Below are positions 32,935 to 41,403 of a DNA stretch of 52,036 nucleotides, piece by piece. The stretch covers positions 1-52,036 of the forward strand of contig JASUSV010000009.1 in NCBI GenBank assembly GCA_030445865.1. Reading direction: 5' to 3'. Below the pieces are notes generated by a model. The model was not told where the DNA came from, made no database searches, and worked only from the letters and a program-made list of their open reading frames with translations. The DNA comes from Clostridia bacterium. GTDB taxonomy: Bacteria > Bacillota > DSM-521 > Neomoorellales > Neomoorellaceae. Numbering within the stretch: position 1 is the first letter of the stretch; each line of letters opens with the position of its first letter. Both the position numbers and the translations under genes were made by a program.

Positions 32935-34242
32935 GTGGCGAATTTGAATTACCCCGAGGCGCTTATATACCTGGAACAACTGACCAAATTTGGGTTTAAC
33001 TTTGGACTGCAGCGCATCCAGGAGCTAATGGCTCGTTTAGGGCACCCCGAAGAAAAGCTCCGCTACATCCATATTGCCGGCACTAACGGCAAAGGTTCGG
33101 TGGCTGCTATGACGAGCGCCATCCTCCAAGAGGCAGGCCTAAGGGTGGGTCTCTTTACTTCCCCACACCTGCACCGCTGGACCGAGCGCATCCGCCTCAA
33201 CGGCGCGGAAATTTCAGAAGACCAGGTGGCCGCCCTTATTACAAGCCTGCGCCCCTTACTCGAAGCCATGGTGGCCGAAGGGTTTGAGCACCCGACGGAA
33301 TTTGAAGTGAGCACAGCCGTCGCCCTGGAATATTTTGCCCGGGAAAAAGCTGATATAGTTGTTTTAGAGGTCGGCCTGGGGGGAGCTATTGATTCCACCA
33401 ATGTTATCCCCAGCTCCCTGGTCAGCGTAATCACCAACGTAGGCCTGGACCATATGGATTATCTCGGCCGGACGCTGCCGGAGATAGCCCGGGTCAAGGC
33501 GGGGATAATTAAACCTGGCGGCGTGGTAGTTACGGCAACCTCCAGAGCAGAGGCCAGGGAAGTGATCGAAGCCGTCTGCCGGGAGCAAAAGGCCACCCTC
33601 TATGAGGTAGGGAGGGACGTTACCTGGCAGGAGAAAGAAGTTTCCCTTGAAGGAGCCAGGTTTGATTTGCACGGCCTCCTGGCCGACTATCGGGATTTAA
33701 AAGTAGGGCTTTTAGGCCGCCACCAAATAATTAATGCGGCCACGGCGGCGGCGACGGTGGAGGCGGCGGTTAAACACCATGGCCTCCCGGTTAGGGAAAA
33801 GCATTTACGCCTGGGACTAGCGCAGGCTAAATGGCCGGCGCGTCTGGAAATAATGAAGCGCAATCCGCTGGTAATTATCGATGGGGCCCATAATTACGAC
33901 GGGGCCCTTACTTTACGTCGGGCTCTGGAAGATTTATTTACCTGGCGCCGTCTGGTACTGGTTTTGAGCATGCTGGCGGATAAAGAAAGGGAAAAAGTAA
34001 TGCAATTGCTCGCGCCCCTGGCCGATGCCGTGATCGTAACCAAACCGCCCAATCCGCGGGCCGGGAACTGGCAGGATTTGGCGGTAATAGCCCGGCGTTG
34101 GGTGGCCGATGTAGAGATAGAAGAAAAACTTCCCAGAGCTTTAAATTTAGCATTTAGTAAAGCGGGGCCGAAAGATTTAATTTGTATAACCGGATCTTTG
34201 TACATGGTTGCTGATGCCAGAGAATTGCTGTTAAAGGGATAA
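32935..34242 (+). CDS. folC: Folylpolyglutamate / dihydrofolate synthase
   Basis: 435-residue Mur-ligase-fold enzyme adding glutamate to folates. P-loop GTNGKGS at 49-55, VLEVGLGGAIDSTNVI mid-protein with the family's metal-site text, and IIDGAHNYDGA in the C-terminal domain. The GTG directly after the valS stop is given as start; TTG 32944 is an alternative with similar ribosome-site support. The valS-folC pairing is standard in Firmicutes and implies co-transcription. Confidence 0.95.
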   Translation: MANLNYPEALIYLEQLTKFGFNFGLQRIQELMARLGHPEEKLRYIHIAGTNGKGSVAAMTSAILQEAGLRVGLFTSPHLHRWTERIRLNGAEISEDQVAALITSLRPLLEAMVAEGFEHPTEFEVSTAVALEYFAREKADIVVLEVGLGGAIDSTNVIPSSLVSVITNVGLDHMDYLGRTLPEIARVKAGIIKPGGVVVTATSRAEAREVIEAVCREQKATLYEVGRDVTWQEKEVSLEGARFDLHGLLADYRDLKVGLLGRHQIINAATAAATVEAAVKHHGLPVREKHLRLGLAQAKWPARLEIMKRNPLVIIDGAHNYDGALTLRRALEDLFTWRRLVLVLSMLADKEREKVMQLLAPLADAVIVTKPPNPRAGNWQDLAVIARRWVADVEIEEKLPRALNLAFSKAGPKDLICITGSLYMVADARELLLKG

Positions 34243-34289
34243 AAAAGAGGATTTTATGTTTCTAACGGCGAATATTCTTTTAATTACTT

Positions 34290-34308
34290 TTGTGAAATAG
34301 ATAATGAG
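34290..34308 (+). promoter_or_regulatory. Possible Rex half-site upstream of rex
   Basis: TTGTGAAAT (34290-34298) matches one half of the Rex operator (TTGTGAA-N4-TTCACAA class), but the other half (ATAATGAGT) is poor. It lies 43 bases before the rex start and would fit autoregulation only if Rex tolerates the weak half. Confidence 0.3.
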
Positions 34309-34340
34309 TAATTCTTCAACCTTTAAGGAGGAGCTTTTTC

Positions 34341-34997
34341 ATGAAGAAATTGAAAATCCCGGAGGCTACAGTTGAACGTCTTTCCGTTTATTCGCGTTTT
34401 TTAGCCCAGGCCGACCGCAAAGGCATCGTGACCATCTCTTCCGGCGAAATTGCTGAAGGCGTGGGCGTCAGCCCGGCCCAGGTTCGCAAGGACCTGGCCT
34501 ATTTCGGCGAGTTCGGCACCCGTGGGGTAGGGTATAACGTTAAAGATCTTTACTGGCATATCATTAAAATCCTCGGCCTAAATACTACCTGGCCTATTGT
34601 AATCATCGGCGCGGGTAATTTGGGTACCGCCCTTTCAATGTACGGCGGCTTCCGCGAGCGGGGGTTTAAGGTAGTGGGGATCTTTGATAACGCTCCCCAC
34701 AAAATCGGTTACCGTCTGAACGGGATTGAGATTTACCCTATAGACAGGCTGGCGGAAATAATCGAGCGGGAGAAGGCGCAGATCGCCATTATCGCCGTAC
34801 CGGCCGAGCATGCCCAGGAAGTAGCTGACATGCTGGCCAAGACTTCTATTCGCGCTATTTTAAATTTTGCCCCCAGAGTTTTGACGGTGCCGGAGCATAT
34901 CGAGCTCCGCAATGTAGATCTTTCTGTGCATCTGGAGATCCTCACCTTTAATTTGGGATTCCGCCGTACGGCCCGGGCTGTGGGTGTGCTGCGCTAA
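34341..34997 (+). CDS. rex: Redox-sensing transcriptional repressor Rex
   Basis: 218 residues: an N-terminal winged helix with [20 protein letters not shown] (recognition helix about 43-62) and a Rossmann domain with the NAD(H) loop GAGNLG (90-95), ending in a domain-swapped helix. Rex senses the NADH/NAD+ ratio and represses fermentation and respiration genes when NADH is low. Strong AAGGAGGAG before the ATG. No typical Rex targets are in the window. It is directly followed by maf without any gap. Confidence 0.96.
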   Translation: MKKLKIPEATVERLSVYSRFLAQADRKGIVTISSGEIAEGVGVSPAQVRKDLAYFGEFGTRGVGYNVKDLYWHIIKILGLNTTWPIVIIGAGNLGTALSMYGGFRERGFKVVGIFDNAPHKIGYRLNGIEIYPIDRLAEIIEREKAQIAIIAVPAEHAQEVADMLAKTSIRAILNFAPRVLTVPEHIELRNVDLSVHLEILTFNLGFRRTARAVGVLR

Positions 34998-35609
34998 ATG
35001 GCCCGGCTTATCCTGGCTTCGGCATCGCCCCGGCGCCGGGTGCTGCTTGAACAATTGGGGCTCGAGTTTACTATCCGTCCTGCCCGGATTCGCGAAGAAG
35101 ATTTTGTTGCCTATCCCCCGGCGCAGCGGGTAGAAAAGCTGGCGCTGGCTAAAGCGAGGGCCGTAACCGCCGATTTAAAAGCAGGTGAAGTTATCCTCGG
35201 TGCGGATACCATTGTGGTTTGCCAGGGGCGGGTGCTGGGTAAACCCTCTTCGGCGGAACAAGCTTTCGAAATGCTTTCTTTTTTAAGCGGCAAGTTACAT
35301 CAAGTTTATACCGGGCTTGCTCTGATAGGAGGCAACCCGGAGAAGCAGGTTTTGACCTACGAATGTACCTCGGTGTTATTCCGAACCCTAACCGCCCCGG
35401 AGATCGCCGCTTACGTAGCCACAGGTGAGCCGTTAGATAAGGCCGGCGGTTACGGTATCCAGGGCAAGGGGGCCGCCTTGGTAAAAGCCGTCTACGGCTG
35501 TTACTTCAATGTGGTGGGCCTGCCGCTGGCCAGGCTTGTGCCCTTACTAGCGGAATTCGGCGTCTATGTCTGGGGGAACGAGGAAATCGAGTTTGGAGGT
35601 CAAGTATGA
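34998..35609 (+). CDS. maf: Maf-type nucleotide pyrophosphatase
   Basis: 203 residues of the Maf/HAM1-like family, which hydrolyse modified or canonical dTTP/UTP and are linked to septum inhibition and damage control. Signature LILASASPRRRVLLEQLG at the N-terminus, the catalytic GADTIV region (ILGADTIVV), LGKP, and DKAGGYGIQGKG. Its ATG follows the rex stop directly and its end overlaps radC by 4 bases. The maf-radC-mreB order is the classical Firmicutes arrangement. Confidence 0.95.
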   Translation: MARLILASASPRRRVLLEQLGLEFTIRPARIREEDFVAYPPAQRVEKLALAKARAVTADLKAGEVILGADTIVVCQGRVLGKPSSAEQAFEMLSFLSGKLHQVYTGLALIGGNPEKQVLTYECTSVLFRTLTAPEIAAYVATGEPLDKAGGYGIQGKGAALVKAVYGCYFNVVGLPLARLVPLLAEFGVYVWGNEEIEFGGQV

Positions 35610-36289
35610 GCGAGTGGGTTACTATAAAAGAAATGCCTAGAGAACTGCGGCCGCGCGAGCGCCTTCAAACCTTCGGCGCCCAGGCCCTTTCCGACGGCGA
35701 ACTGTTGGCCCTTTTAATCCGGACGGGAACCAAAAAGGAGACGGCCCTGGACCTGGCGAGAAAATTATTGTCTTCACCTCAAGGGTTACGTTTCATTGCC
35801 GAAGCTTCTTTAGAAGAACTTAAAAAACAAAAAGGTATAGGTCTAGCCAAAGCCTGCCAGTTAAAAGCTGCCATCGAATTAGGCCGCCGCCTGGCGGCTT
35901 ATATGCAAGAAAGGATTTCGGTAAGATCCCCCCGGGACGTAGTCAATTTGCTCATAGATGAAATGCGCTTTCTGGACCGCGAACACTTTCGTACCGTCTC
36001 TTTGAATACCAAGAACCAAGTTCTGGCCATCAATACCGTTTCGGTAGGCAGTTTAAATTCTTCCATCGTCCATCCCCGTGAGGTTTTTAAAGATCCTATT
36101 AGGCACAGCGCTGCGGCCGTGGTACTGGTCCATAACCACCCCAGCGGCGACCCGGAGCCTAGCCAAGAAGATTTAATGGTTACGCGGCGGCTGGCAGAGG
36201 CGGGCAAAATTTTGGGGATCGAAGTCCTCGACCACCTAGTACTGGGCGATGGTCGCTATGTGAGTTTTAAGGAGCGGAACCTGTTTTAA
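35606..36289 (+). CDS. radC: RadC family JAB1/MPN-domain protein
   Basis: 227 residues: a helix-hairpin-helix part (about 60-95; KQKGIGLAKACQLKAAIELG region) and an MPN+ domain with the metal motif H176-x-H178-x7-S186-x2-D189 (VHNHPSGDPEPSQED). Once thought to be a DNA repair protein, its real role is unsettled; the motif predicts a metal hydrolase. Start ATGA overlap with maf. It ends the rex-maf-radC group. Confidence 0.95.
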   Translation: MSEWVTIKEMPRELRPRERLQTFGAQALSDGELLALLIRTGTKKETALDLARKLLSSPQGLRFIAEASLEELKKQKGIGLAKACQLKAAIELGRRLAAYMQERISVRSPRDVVNLLIDEMRFLDREHFRTVSLNTKNQVLAINTVSVGSLNSSIVHPREVFKDPIRHSAAAVVLVHNHPSGDPEPSQEDLMVTRRLAEAGKILGIEVLDHLVLGDGRYVSFKERNLF

Positions 36290-36305
36290 GAGGTATAACC
36301 TGCCA

Positions 36306-36335
36306 TTGCCGCCTGATGTCAACGTATATTATAAT
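36306..36335 (+). promoter_or_regulatory. Promoter of the mreB operon
   Basis: TTGCCG (36306-36311) and perfect TATAAT (36330-36335), spacer 18, 37 bases before the mreB start. Confidence 0.6.
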
Positions 36336-36371
36336 GTATGGGCGAAATTTTTTAGGGAGGAACTTTAGTAG

Positions 36372-37412
36372 ATGTTTTTTGTCCGCGATTTAGGGATAGA
36401 TCTCGGAACGGCCAATACTCTGGTGCATGTTCGCAATAAAGGGATCGTCCTACGGGAACCCTCGGTAGTTGCTGTTCAACGCGATACCGGCGCCGTCCTG
36501 GCTGTAGGCGAAGAAGCTAAGAGGATGATCGGCCGTACGCCGGGGAATATAGTAGCCATCAGGCCCTTAAAAGACGGCGTTATTGCCGATTTTGATGTTA
36601 CCCAGAGTATGTTGCGCTATTTTATTGAAAAAACCGTCAGCCGCGGTTTTTTTATCCGGCCGCGGGTAGTAATAGGTGTGCCCTCGGGGGTTACGGCGGT
36701 AGAGGAAAGGGCTGTGCGCGAGGCGGCTATGCAGGCAGGGGCTAAAGAGGCTTACCTGATTGAAGAGCCGATGGCAGCGGCCATAGGCGCCGGACTCCCG
36801 GTTCATGAGCCGACGGGTAGTATGGTTGCGGATATCGGCGGCGGGACCACGGAAGTGGCGGTTATATCCCTGGGGGGTATAGTGACCAGCCGTTCCATCC
36901 GCATCGGCGGCGATGAAATGGACGAGGCTATTATGCAACATATTAAAAGAGTTTATAATTTAATGATCGGCGAGCGCACGGCTGAGGAAATTAAAATTGA
37001 GATCGGCGCTGCTTATTTTGGCGATACCGAGGCCGACCAGGAGAGAAAAAGAAGGGTTTATTCTGTCAGGGGCCGCGACCTGGTTACCGGCCTGCCGAAG
37101 ACGGTGGAAGTAACGGCGGAAGAGATCAAGGAGGCGCTTTCCGAGCCGGTAGCCAGTATTCTGGAAGCCATAAAAGTCTGCCTGGAGAGAACGCCGCCTG
37201 AACTGGCAGCCGATCTCATGGACCGGGGCATCGTCCTGGCCGGAGGCGGCGCCCTGCTCTGGGGACTGGACCGCCTGGTCAGCAAGGAGACCGGCATGCC
37301 GGTGAATCTGGCAGAAGATCCTTTAACGGCGGTTGCCGTTGGGACGGGAAAAGTGCTTGAGAATATCGAAGTCTTGAAGCGGGTATTGCTGCCTGCCAGG
37401 CGCTCCGGTTAA
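36372..37412 (+). CDS. mreB: Rod shape-determining protein MreB
   Basis: 346-residue bacterial actin. Phosphate-1 motif [13 protein letters not shown] near the start, connect-1 and phosphate-2 ([18 protein letters not shown]) and the adenosine motif ([14 protein letters not shown]) are present. It polymerises under the membrane and directs the elongasome (MreC, MreD, RodA, PBP2), all encoded just downstream. The start follows GGGAGGAAC. First gene of the mreBCD-pbp2 operon. Confidence 0.97.
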   Translation: MFFVRDLGIDLGTANTLVHVRNKGIVLREPSVVAVQRDTGAVLAVGEEAKRMIGRTPGNIVAIRPLKDGVIADFDVTQSMLRYFIEKTVSRGFFIRPRVVIGVPSGVTAVEERAVREAAMQAGAKEAYLIEEPMAAAIGAGLPVHEPTGSMVADIGGGTTEVAVISLGGIVTSRSIRIGGDEMDEAIMQHIKRVYNLMIGERTAEEIKIEIGAAYFGDTEADQERKRRVYSVRGRDLVTGLPKTVEVTAEEIKEALSEPVASILEAIKVCLERTPPELAADLMDRGIVLAGGGALLWGLDRLVSKETGMPVNLAEDPLTAVAVGTGKVLENIEVLKRVLLPARRSG

Positions 37413-37428
37413 AAGGCGGTGATTTTTT

Positions 37429-38349
37429 GTGGGCCAGCGTTGGCGAAAAATATGGCAGCCGTTGGCCCTCGGTGCCGCCGTTGTTTTCCTTTTGGGGTTG
37501 ATACGCTGGTCGGGTTTTGAACGCGACCGGCTGAGCCAGGCGGAGAGGTGGCTGCGTGAGGCCATAGTCCCTTTGAGTGCTAAAATTGAATGGACGGCGG
37601 CAAAAACAGCTCGCTTCTTTAATTCTTTTAAGTCTTATAACCGGCTCCAGGCTGAAAACGTGGCTTTAAAAGCGAGAATCCAGGAGCTAGAGACCAGGCT
37701 CGTTCAATTAGAAGAATATCGCCAGGAAAATCTCAGGCTGCGCGAAATTCTGCGTTACCAGCAAGACCAGGCGGGTAAATATAGTTTTTTAGTAGCCCCT
37801 TTAGTGGGTCGAAGTCCCAGTAACTGGTACAGCACTATAATAATAGGGCGCGGCAGTAAAGATGGCTTGAAGAAAAACCAAGCGGTAGTAACGGCTCAGG
37901 GCCTGGTAGGGAGGATTATTGCAACTACCGATAGGACCGCCGAGGTGCTTTTGCTCCTGGACCGCGAAAGTGCTGTAGGGGGCCTGGCTCAGGAAAGCCG
38001 GGTTGTAGGGGTGGTTGAGGGAAGCCCGGATCACCGGGGATACCTCCAGATGATCCATTTAGCCCATAATGCGCCGCTGAGCGAGGGAGAAATAGTTATT
38101 ACTTCAGGGCTAGGGGGCATTTTCCCCAAGGGGCTGCCTATAGGAGTGGTAACGGAGATCCTGCTCGAACCCGAGGGATTGACAAAAAGAGCCATTATTC
38201 GTCCAGCGGTAGATTTTGAGCGTATGGAAGAAGTACTGGTTATTACCGGGGTTAAGGCAGATGCAGGTCCTGGGTTTGGTACTGCTTGGAATTCTATTAC
38301 TGGTTCTGGAATCAAGCCTCTTTTATCACCTGAAAGTGGCGGGGGTTAG
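37429..38349 (+). CDS. mreC: Rod shape-determining protein MreC
   Basis: 306 residues: one membrane helix (about 13-31), a coiled coil (about 65-105; LQAENVALKARIQELETRL-type heptads) and the two beta-barrel domains of periplasmic-side MreC (LVGRSPSNWYSTIIIGRGSKDGL, then ITSGLGGIFPKGLPIGVV). It links MreB to PBP2 outside the membrane. GTG start behind AAGGCGG. The C-terminal 30 residues run on into mreD: the two genes overlap by about 89 bases in different frames. Confidence 0.95.
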   Translation: MGQRWRKIWQPLALGAAVVFLLGLIRWSGFERDRLSQAERWLREAIVPLSAKIEWTAAKTARFFNSFKSYNRLQAENVALKARIQELETRLVQLEEYRQENLRLREILRYQQDQAGKYSFLVAPLVGRSPSNWYSTIIIGRGSKDGLKKNQAVVTAQGLVGRIIATTDRTAEVLLLLDRESAVGGLAQESRVVGVVEGSPDHRGYLQMIHLAHNAPLSEGEIVITSGLGGIFPKGLPIGVVTEILLEPEGLTKRAIIRPAVDFERMEEVLVITGVKADAGPGFGTAWNSITGSGIKPLLSPESGGG

Positions 38350-38770
38350 GCCTGACTTATTGTTGATTGTAGTAGTATTTTACGGCCTGCAGAGGGGGCG
38401 TACTAAAGGTTTTTTGTTGGGCCTGATATATGGAGGGTTAGAAGATTTAATTTCAGGCCATTTCCTGGGCAGCAACGCCCTTATAAAATTGATTATCGGA
38501 TTTTTTTCCGGAGTGGCCCAGGATAGGTTAAACCGCGACAACATTTATGTGTTTATTTTTTTAGTGTTGGTAGCAACCTTGGCGAAGTTCGTTTTGTTTT
38601 TTATGCTTGTCGCCACCTCGTATGCCTGGCTGCCGGCTTTGTGCGACATCCTTTTGCCCGAAATGGCTTATAACGGTGCCATGGCTTTTTTAGCGAGCGG
38701 TTTTCGCCAGGAGGGAGGAGACCTTTTAAAATGGCTGGCCGGGAAAAAGAGGCGTGGAGGGGAAAGTTGA
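38261..38770 (+). CDS. mreD: Rod shape-determining protein MreD
   Basis: 170-residue membrane protein with about five helices (LVLLGILLLVLESSLF, DLLLIVVVFYGLQ, the GGLEDLISGHFLGSNAL region, VFIFLVLVATLAKFVLFF, and a C-terminal one). It is part of the elongasome. The ATG at 38261 is chosen from the family start (short N-tail then helix); a longer reading from 38216 adds a 15-residue hydrophilic lead. Its start lies about 89 bases inside mreC and its end overlaps pbp2 by 40, so the three genes are translationally linked. Confidence 0.92.
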   Translation: MQVLGLVLLGILLLVLESSLFYHLKVAGVRPDLLLIVVVFYGLQRGRTKGFLLGLIYGGLEDLISGHFLGSNALIKLIIGFFSGVAQDRLNRDNIYVFIFLVLVATLAKFVLFFMLVATSYAWLPALCDILLPEMAYNGAMAFLASGFRQEGGDLLKWLAGKKRRGGES

Positions 38771-40806
38771 AATCCAGGCTGACGGGTTTTACCGTGGCCC
38801 TTACTTTTATTTTTTCCGTGCTTGCCACGCGCCTCTTTTACCTTCAGGTAGTGAGCGCCGAGGAATTTGCCAAGCAGTCCAGCGAAAACAGCATTAGGAT
38901 TATTCCCATTGAGGCGCGGCGCGGCGACATTTTTGATCGCCAGGGAAATCTGCTGGCGACCAGCAAGCCCGTCTTTGCTATTTCCCTGGCCAATATACCT
39001 GATAAAGAGTTGGATGCTACGGTAAACAAATTGGCAGCCCTTTTAGGAGATCCCCTGCTCACACCGGAAAGTGTACGTGAGAAAATCAAGACCAACCCCC
39101 GCCGCTATGAACCGGTGATTATTAAAAGGATTCCAGCTGATGCCGAGGGTATGGCCGCCATCACCCGCCTGGAGGAACACCGCCTGGAGCTTCCCGGCGT
39201 GAATATCACAACCGAACCCTTGCGTTTTTACCCCCACGGCTCCCTGGCCGGGCATATCCTGGGTTATGTGGGCCAGATTACCCAAAAAGAGCTTGAAGAA
39301 AGAAAGGCAGATAATTACCGCCTGACGGCTAAAATCGGTAAGACCGGTATTGAGCGGTATCTAGAATACGATAACCAGGGTGGAGAGGAGATAGGTTTAA
39401 GAGGCAAAGACGGGGCCCAGCAGGTAGAAGTGAATGCCTATAACCGAAAAATCCGGGATCTGGTCACCATTCCACCTAGGCCCGGCGACAACGTTATCCT
39501 CACCCTCGATCTCGGTTTGCAGCAAACCCTGGAGCAGGCTATGGATGAAGTTATACAGCAGGCGAAAAAAAATAACCCTAAAGCCGGCGCCGGGGCGGCC
39601 GTGGTTATAGATGTTAAAACGGGCGCCATCCTGGCCATTGCCAGCAAGCCCAATCTCAACCCTAATGATTTTGTGGACGGTTCTTTTGAGAAAAAACAAA
39701 ATTACTATAACGATATACACCTGATGCCCGGATTTAACAGGGCCGTCCAAGGCACCTACCCACCCGGTTCTACTTTTAAGCCCATTACGGCTATGGCTGC
39801 TTTATCTTCAGGCAACGTCCTACCCGAAGACAGCGTTCTTTGCAGCGGCGGTTACTGGAGGCCCGGAGGGATAACCTGCTGGCAGTCTCACGGCCGGGTG
39901 GACCTGGAGCGCGCTATGGCCACTTCTTGTAATACCTACTTCCAATGGGCCGGGGAGCAGGCGGGGATTAAAAAGATAGTCGAGGTAGCGCGCCAGTTTG
40001 GTTTAGGCCAGCCTACGGGCGCTTTGGGCATTCTCGGCGAAGCGAGCGGGATTTTGCCGTCGCCGGATTGGAAGAGAGAGGTAGCCGCTGCCGAGGTAAA
40101 CCGCCGCTACCAGTCTTTAAGAGAGGGATTGGAAAAGAAGTATAATACTCTCTTATCCAAAGCCTCGCCTACCGAACGCGAACGGCTCCTGCGCGCTAAA
40201 GAGCAGGAGTTGAGCTACCTGGAAGCCCAGTACAGGATCGACTATAACTTTGAGACAGGCTGGCATCCCTTTGACACTTATAACACTTCTATTGGCCAGG
40301 GTTCCAACAACTACACGATGCTGCAACTGGCCAATTACGTCGCCACCCTGGCTAACGGCGGAACGCGTTGGCGCCCCTATATCGTTGAGAAAGTAATTTC
40401 GGCCAGGGGAGAGATTAAGCAAGAGTTTAGACCAGAGGTTATGGAGAAGGTGCAGATAGCCCCTGAAATTATGGCTGCCGTACGCAAAAGCATGCTGGCG
40501 GTTACGCAGCCCGGCGGGACGGCTTCTTTTCTTTTTAATAATTTCCCTCCCTATATCCGCGTCGCGGCTAAGACAGGTACGGCTCAAACGGGCCGCGGGG
40601 GTGACGATCCGGATAAAGATTATCACGGTTTATTTATTGCCTTTGCTCCTTATGACGATCCCCAAATTGCCTTTGCCGGCGTAATTGAATATGCCCGGCA
40701 CGGAGGAGATTCTGCCGGTCTGGTTGCCAAGGCGGTTTTGGAAAAATATTTCGGTCTGACACCAACAGGACAAAGGGAGCTTCTGGACGGCCGGGCGGTG
40801 GAATAA
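38731..40806 (+). CDS. mrdA: Penicillin-binding protein 2 (elongation transpeptidase)
   Basis: 691-residue class B PBP: an N-terminal membrane helix (about 17-37), a dimerisation domain, and a transpeptidase domain with S347-T-F-K350, S399-C-N401 and K614-T-G616. It cross-links peptidoglycan during side-wall growth with RodA. Between SxN and KTG lies an unusually charged insertion of about 60 residues (roughly 450-512; VNRRYQSLREGLEKKY then ERLLRAKEQELSYLEAQ) that looks like a coiled coil. GGAGGAG precedes ATG 38731 by 10 bases. Last gene before the minCDE set. Confidence 0.95.
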   Translation: MAGREKEAWRGKLKSRLTGFTVALTFIFSVLATRLFYLQVVSAEEFAKQSSENSIRIIPIEARRGDIFDRQGNLLATSKPVFAISLANIPDKELDATVNKLAALLGDPLLTPESVREKIKTNPRRYEPVIIKRIPADAEGMAAITRLEEHRLELPGVNITTEPLRFYPHGSLAGHILGYVGQITQKELEERKADNYRLTAKIGKTGIERYLEYDNQGGEEIGLRGKDGAQQVEVNAYNRKIRDLVTIPPRPGDNVILTLDLGLQQTLEQAMDEVIQQAKKNNPKAGAGAAVVIDVKTGAILAIASKPNLNPNDFVDGSFEKKQNYYNDIHLMPGFNRAVQGTYPPGSTFKPITAMAALSSGNVLPEDSVLCSGGYWRPGGITCWQSHGRVDLERAMATSCNTYFQWAGEQAGIKKIVEVARQFGLGQPTGALGILGEASGILPSPDWKREVAAAEVNRRYQSLREGLEKKYNTLLSKASPTERERLLRAKEQELSYLEAQYRIDYNFETGWHPFDTYNTSIGQGSNNYTMLQLANYVATLANGGTRWRPYIVEKVISARGEIKQEFRPEVMEKVQIAPEIMAAVRKSMLAVTQPGGTASFLFNNFPPYIRVAAKTGTAQTGRGGDDPDKDYHGLFIAFAPYDDPQIAFAGVIEYARHGGDSAGLVAKAVLEKYFGLTPTGQRELLDGRAVE

Positions 40807-40818
40807 GGGGGTGGAATA

Positions 40819-41115
40819 ATGTCTAAAAATGTTTTACGGTGCCGGATTAAAGCCGAAAAAAGGCCTCCTCATTTAGGTTGTGGTGGCAGGATTTGCCTTA
40901 ACCGCGTAGAATCTTTAAAAAGGGCGGGAGACTGCGGTTGCAAGGGAGGAGAGCCTTTTGTCCGGCGTGTTTCAAGAGTGCTTCTTTGTGCTGGAAAAGG
41001 AGGGGCTAACCTCTATTCCAACCAGAGACAATCATACTTTGCTCGTCAAGCGCACGGTACGCTCAGGCCAGCGCATAACCTATGCCGGGAATATCGTTAT
41101 TATGGGGGATGTTAA
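40819..41115 (+). other. Short cysteine-containing reading frame before minC, doubtful gene
   Basis: A frame of 98 codons starting at ATG 40819 behind a good ribosome site (AAGGGGGTGG). The first 46 residues are basic and hold five cysteines (LGCGGRIC, GDCGCKGG), matching nothing recognised. From 40958 on it runs out of frame over minC. It occupies the place where the N-terminal half of MinC would be encoded. It may be a degraded minC 5' end, a small leader peptide coupling translation into minC, or chance. Confidence 0.25.
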
Positions 41116-41374
41116 TCCTGGCGGCGAGGTTATAGCCGAAGGCAGTGTCATCGTCATGGGTGACTTAAAGGGTGTGGTGCATGCCGGGTCCAGCGGCGAT
41201 GAAAAGGCGGTAGTTATTGCTTTTCGTTTGAAGCCCATCCAGTTGCGTATTGCCGGCTTTATTACCCGTTCGCCTGACGAAGGCGAAAGCCGGAGCGATC
41301 ATCCGGAAATTGCCCACATCCAGGATGGCAATGTGGTCATCGAAAAATATCACCCGGGTTGCGAAAAAATTTAG
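40958..41374 (+). CDS. minC: MinC, C-terminal domain only
   Basis: 138 residues covering the right-handed beta-helix C-domain of MinC (VKRTVRSGQRITYAGNIVI, GDVNPGGEVIAEGSVIVMGDLKG in shortened form, LKPIQLRIAGFITR), which dimerises and binds MinD. The N-terminal FtsZ-inhibiting domain (about 100 residues in usual MinC of 210-230) is absent. The TTG at 40958 has a strong GGGAGGAG 6 bases upstream, and the frame is closed by a stop at 40916, so no longer form exists without a frameshift. 29 bases before minD. Confidence 0.85.
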   Translation: MSGVFQECFFVLEKEGLTSIPTRDNHTLLVKRTVRSGQRITYAGNIVIMGDVNPGGEVIAEGSVIVMGDLKGVVHAGSSGDEKAVVIAFRLKPIQLRIAGFITRSPDEGESRSDHPEIAHIQDGNVVIEKYHPGCEKI

Positions 41375-41403
41375 ATGGATAACTTAAAAAGAGGAGGAAA
41401 AAT

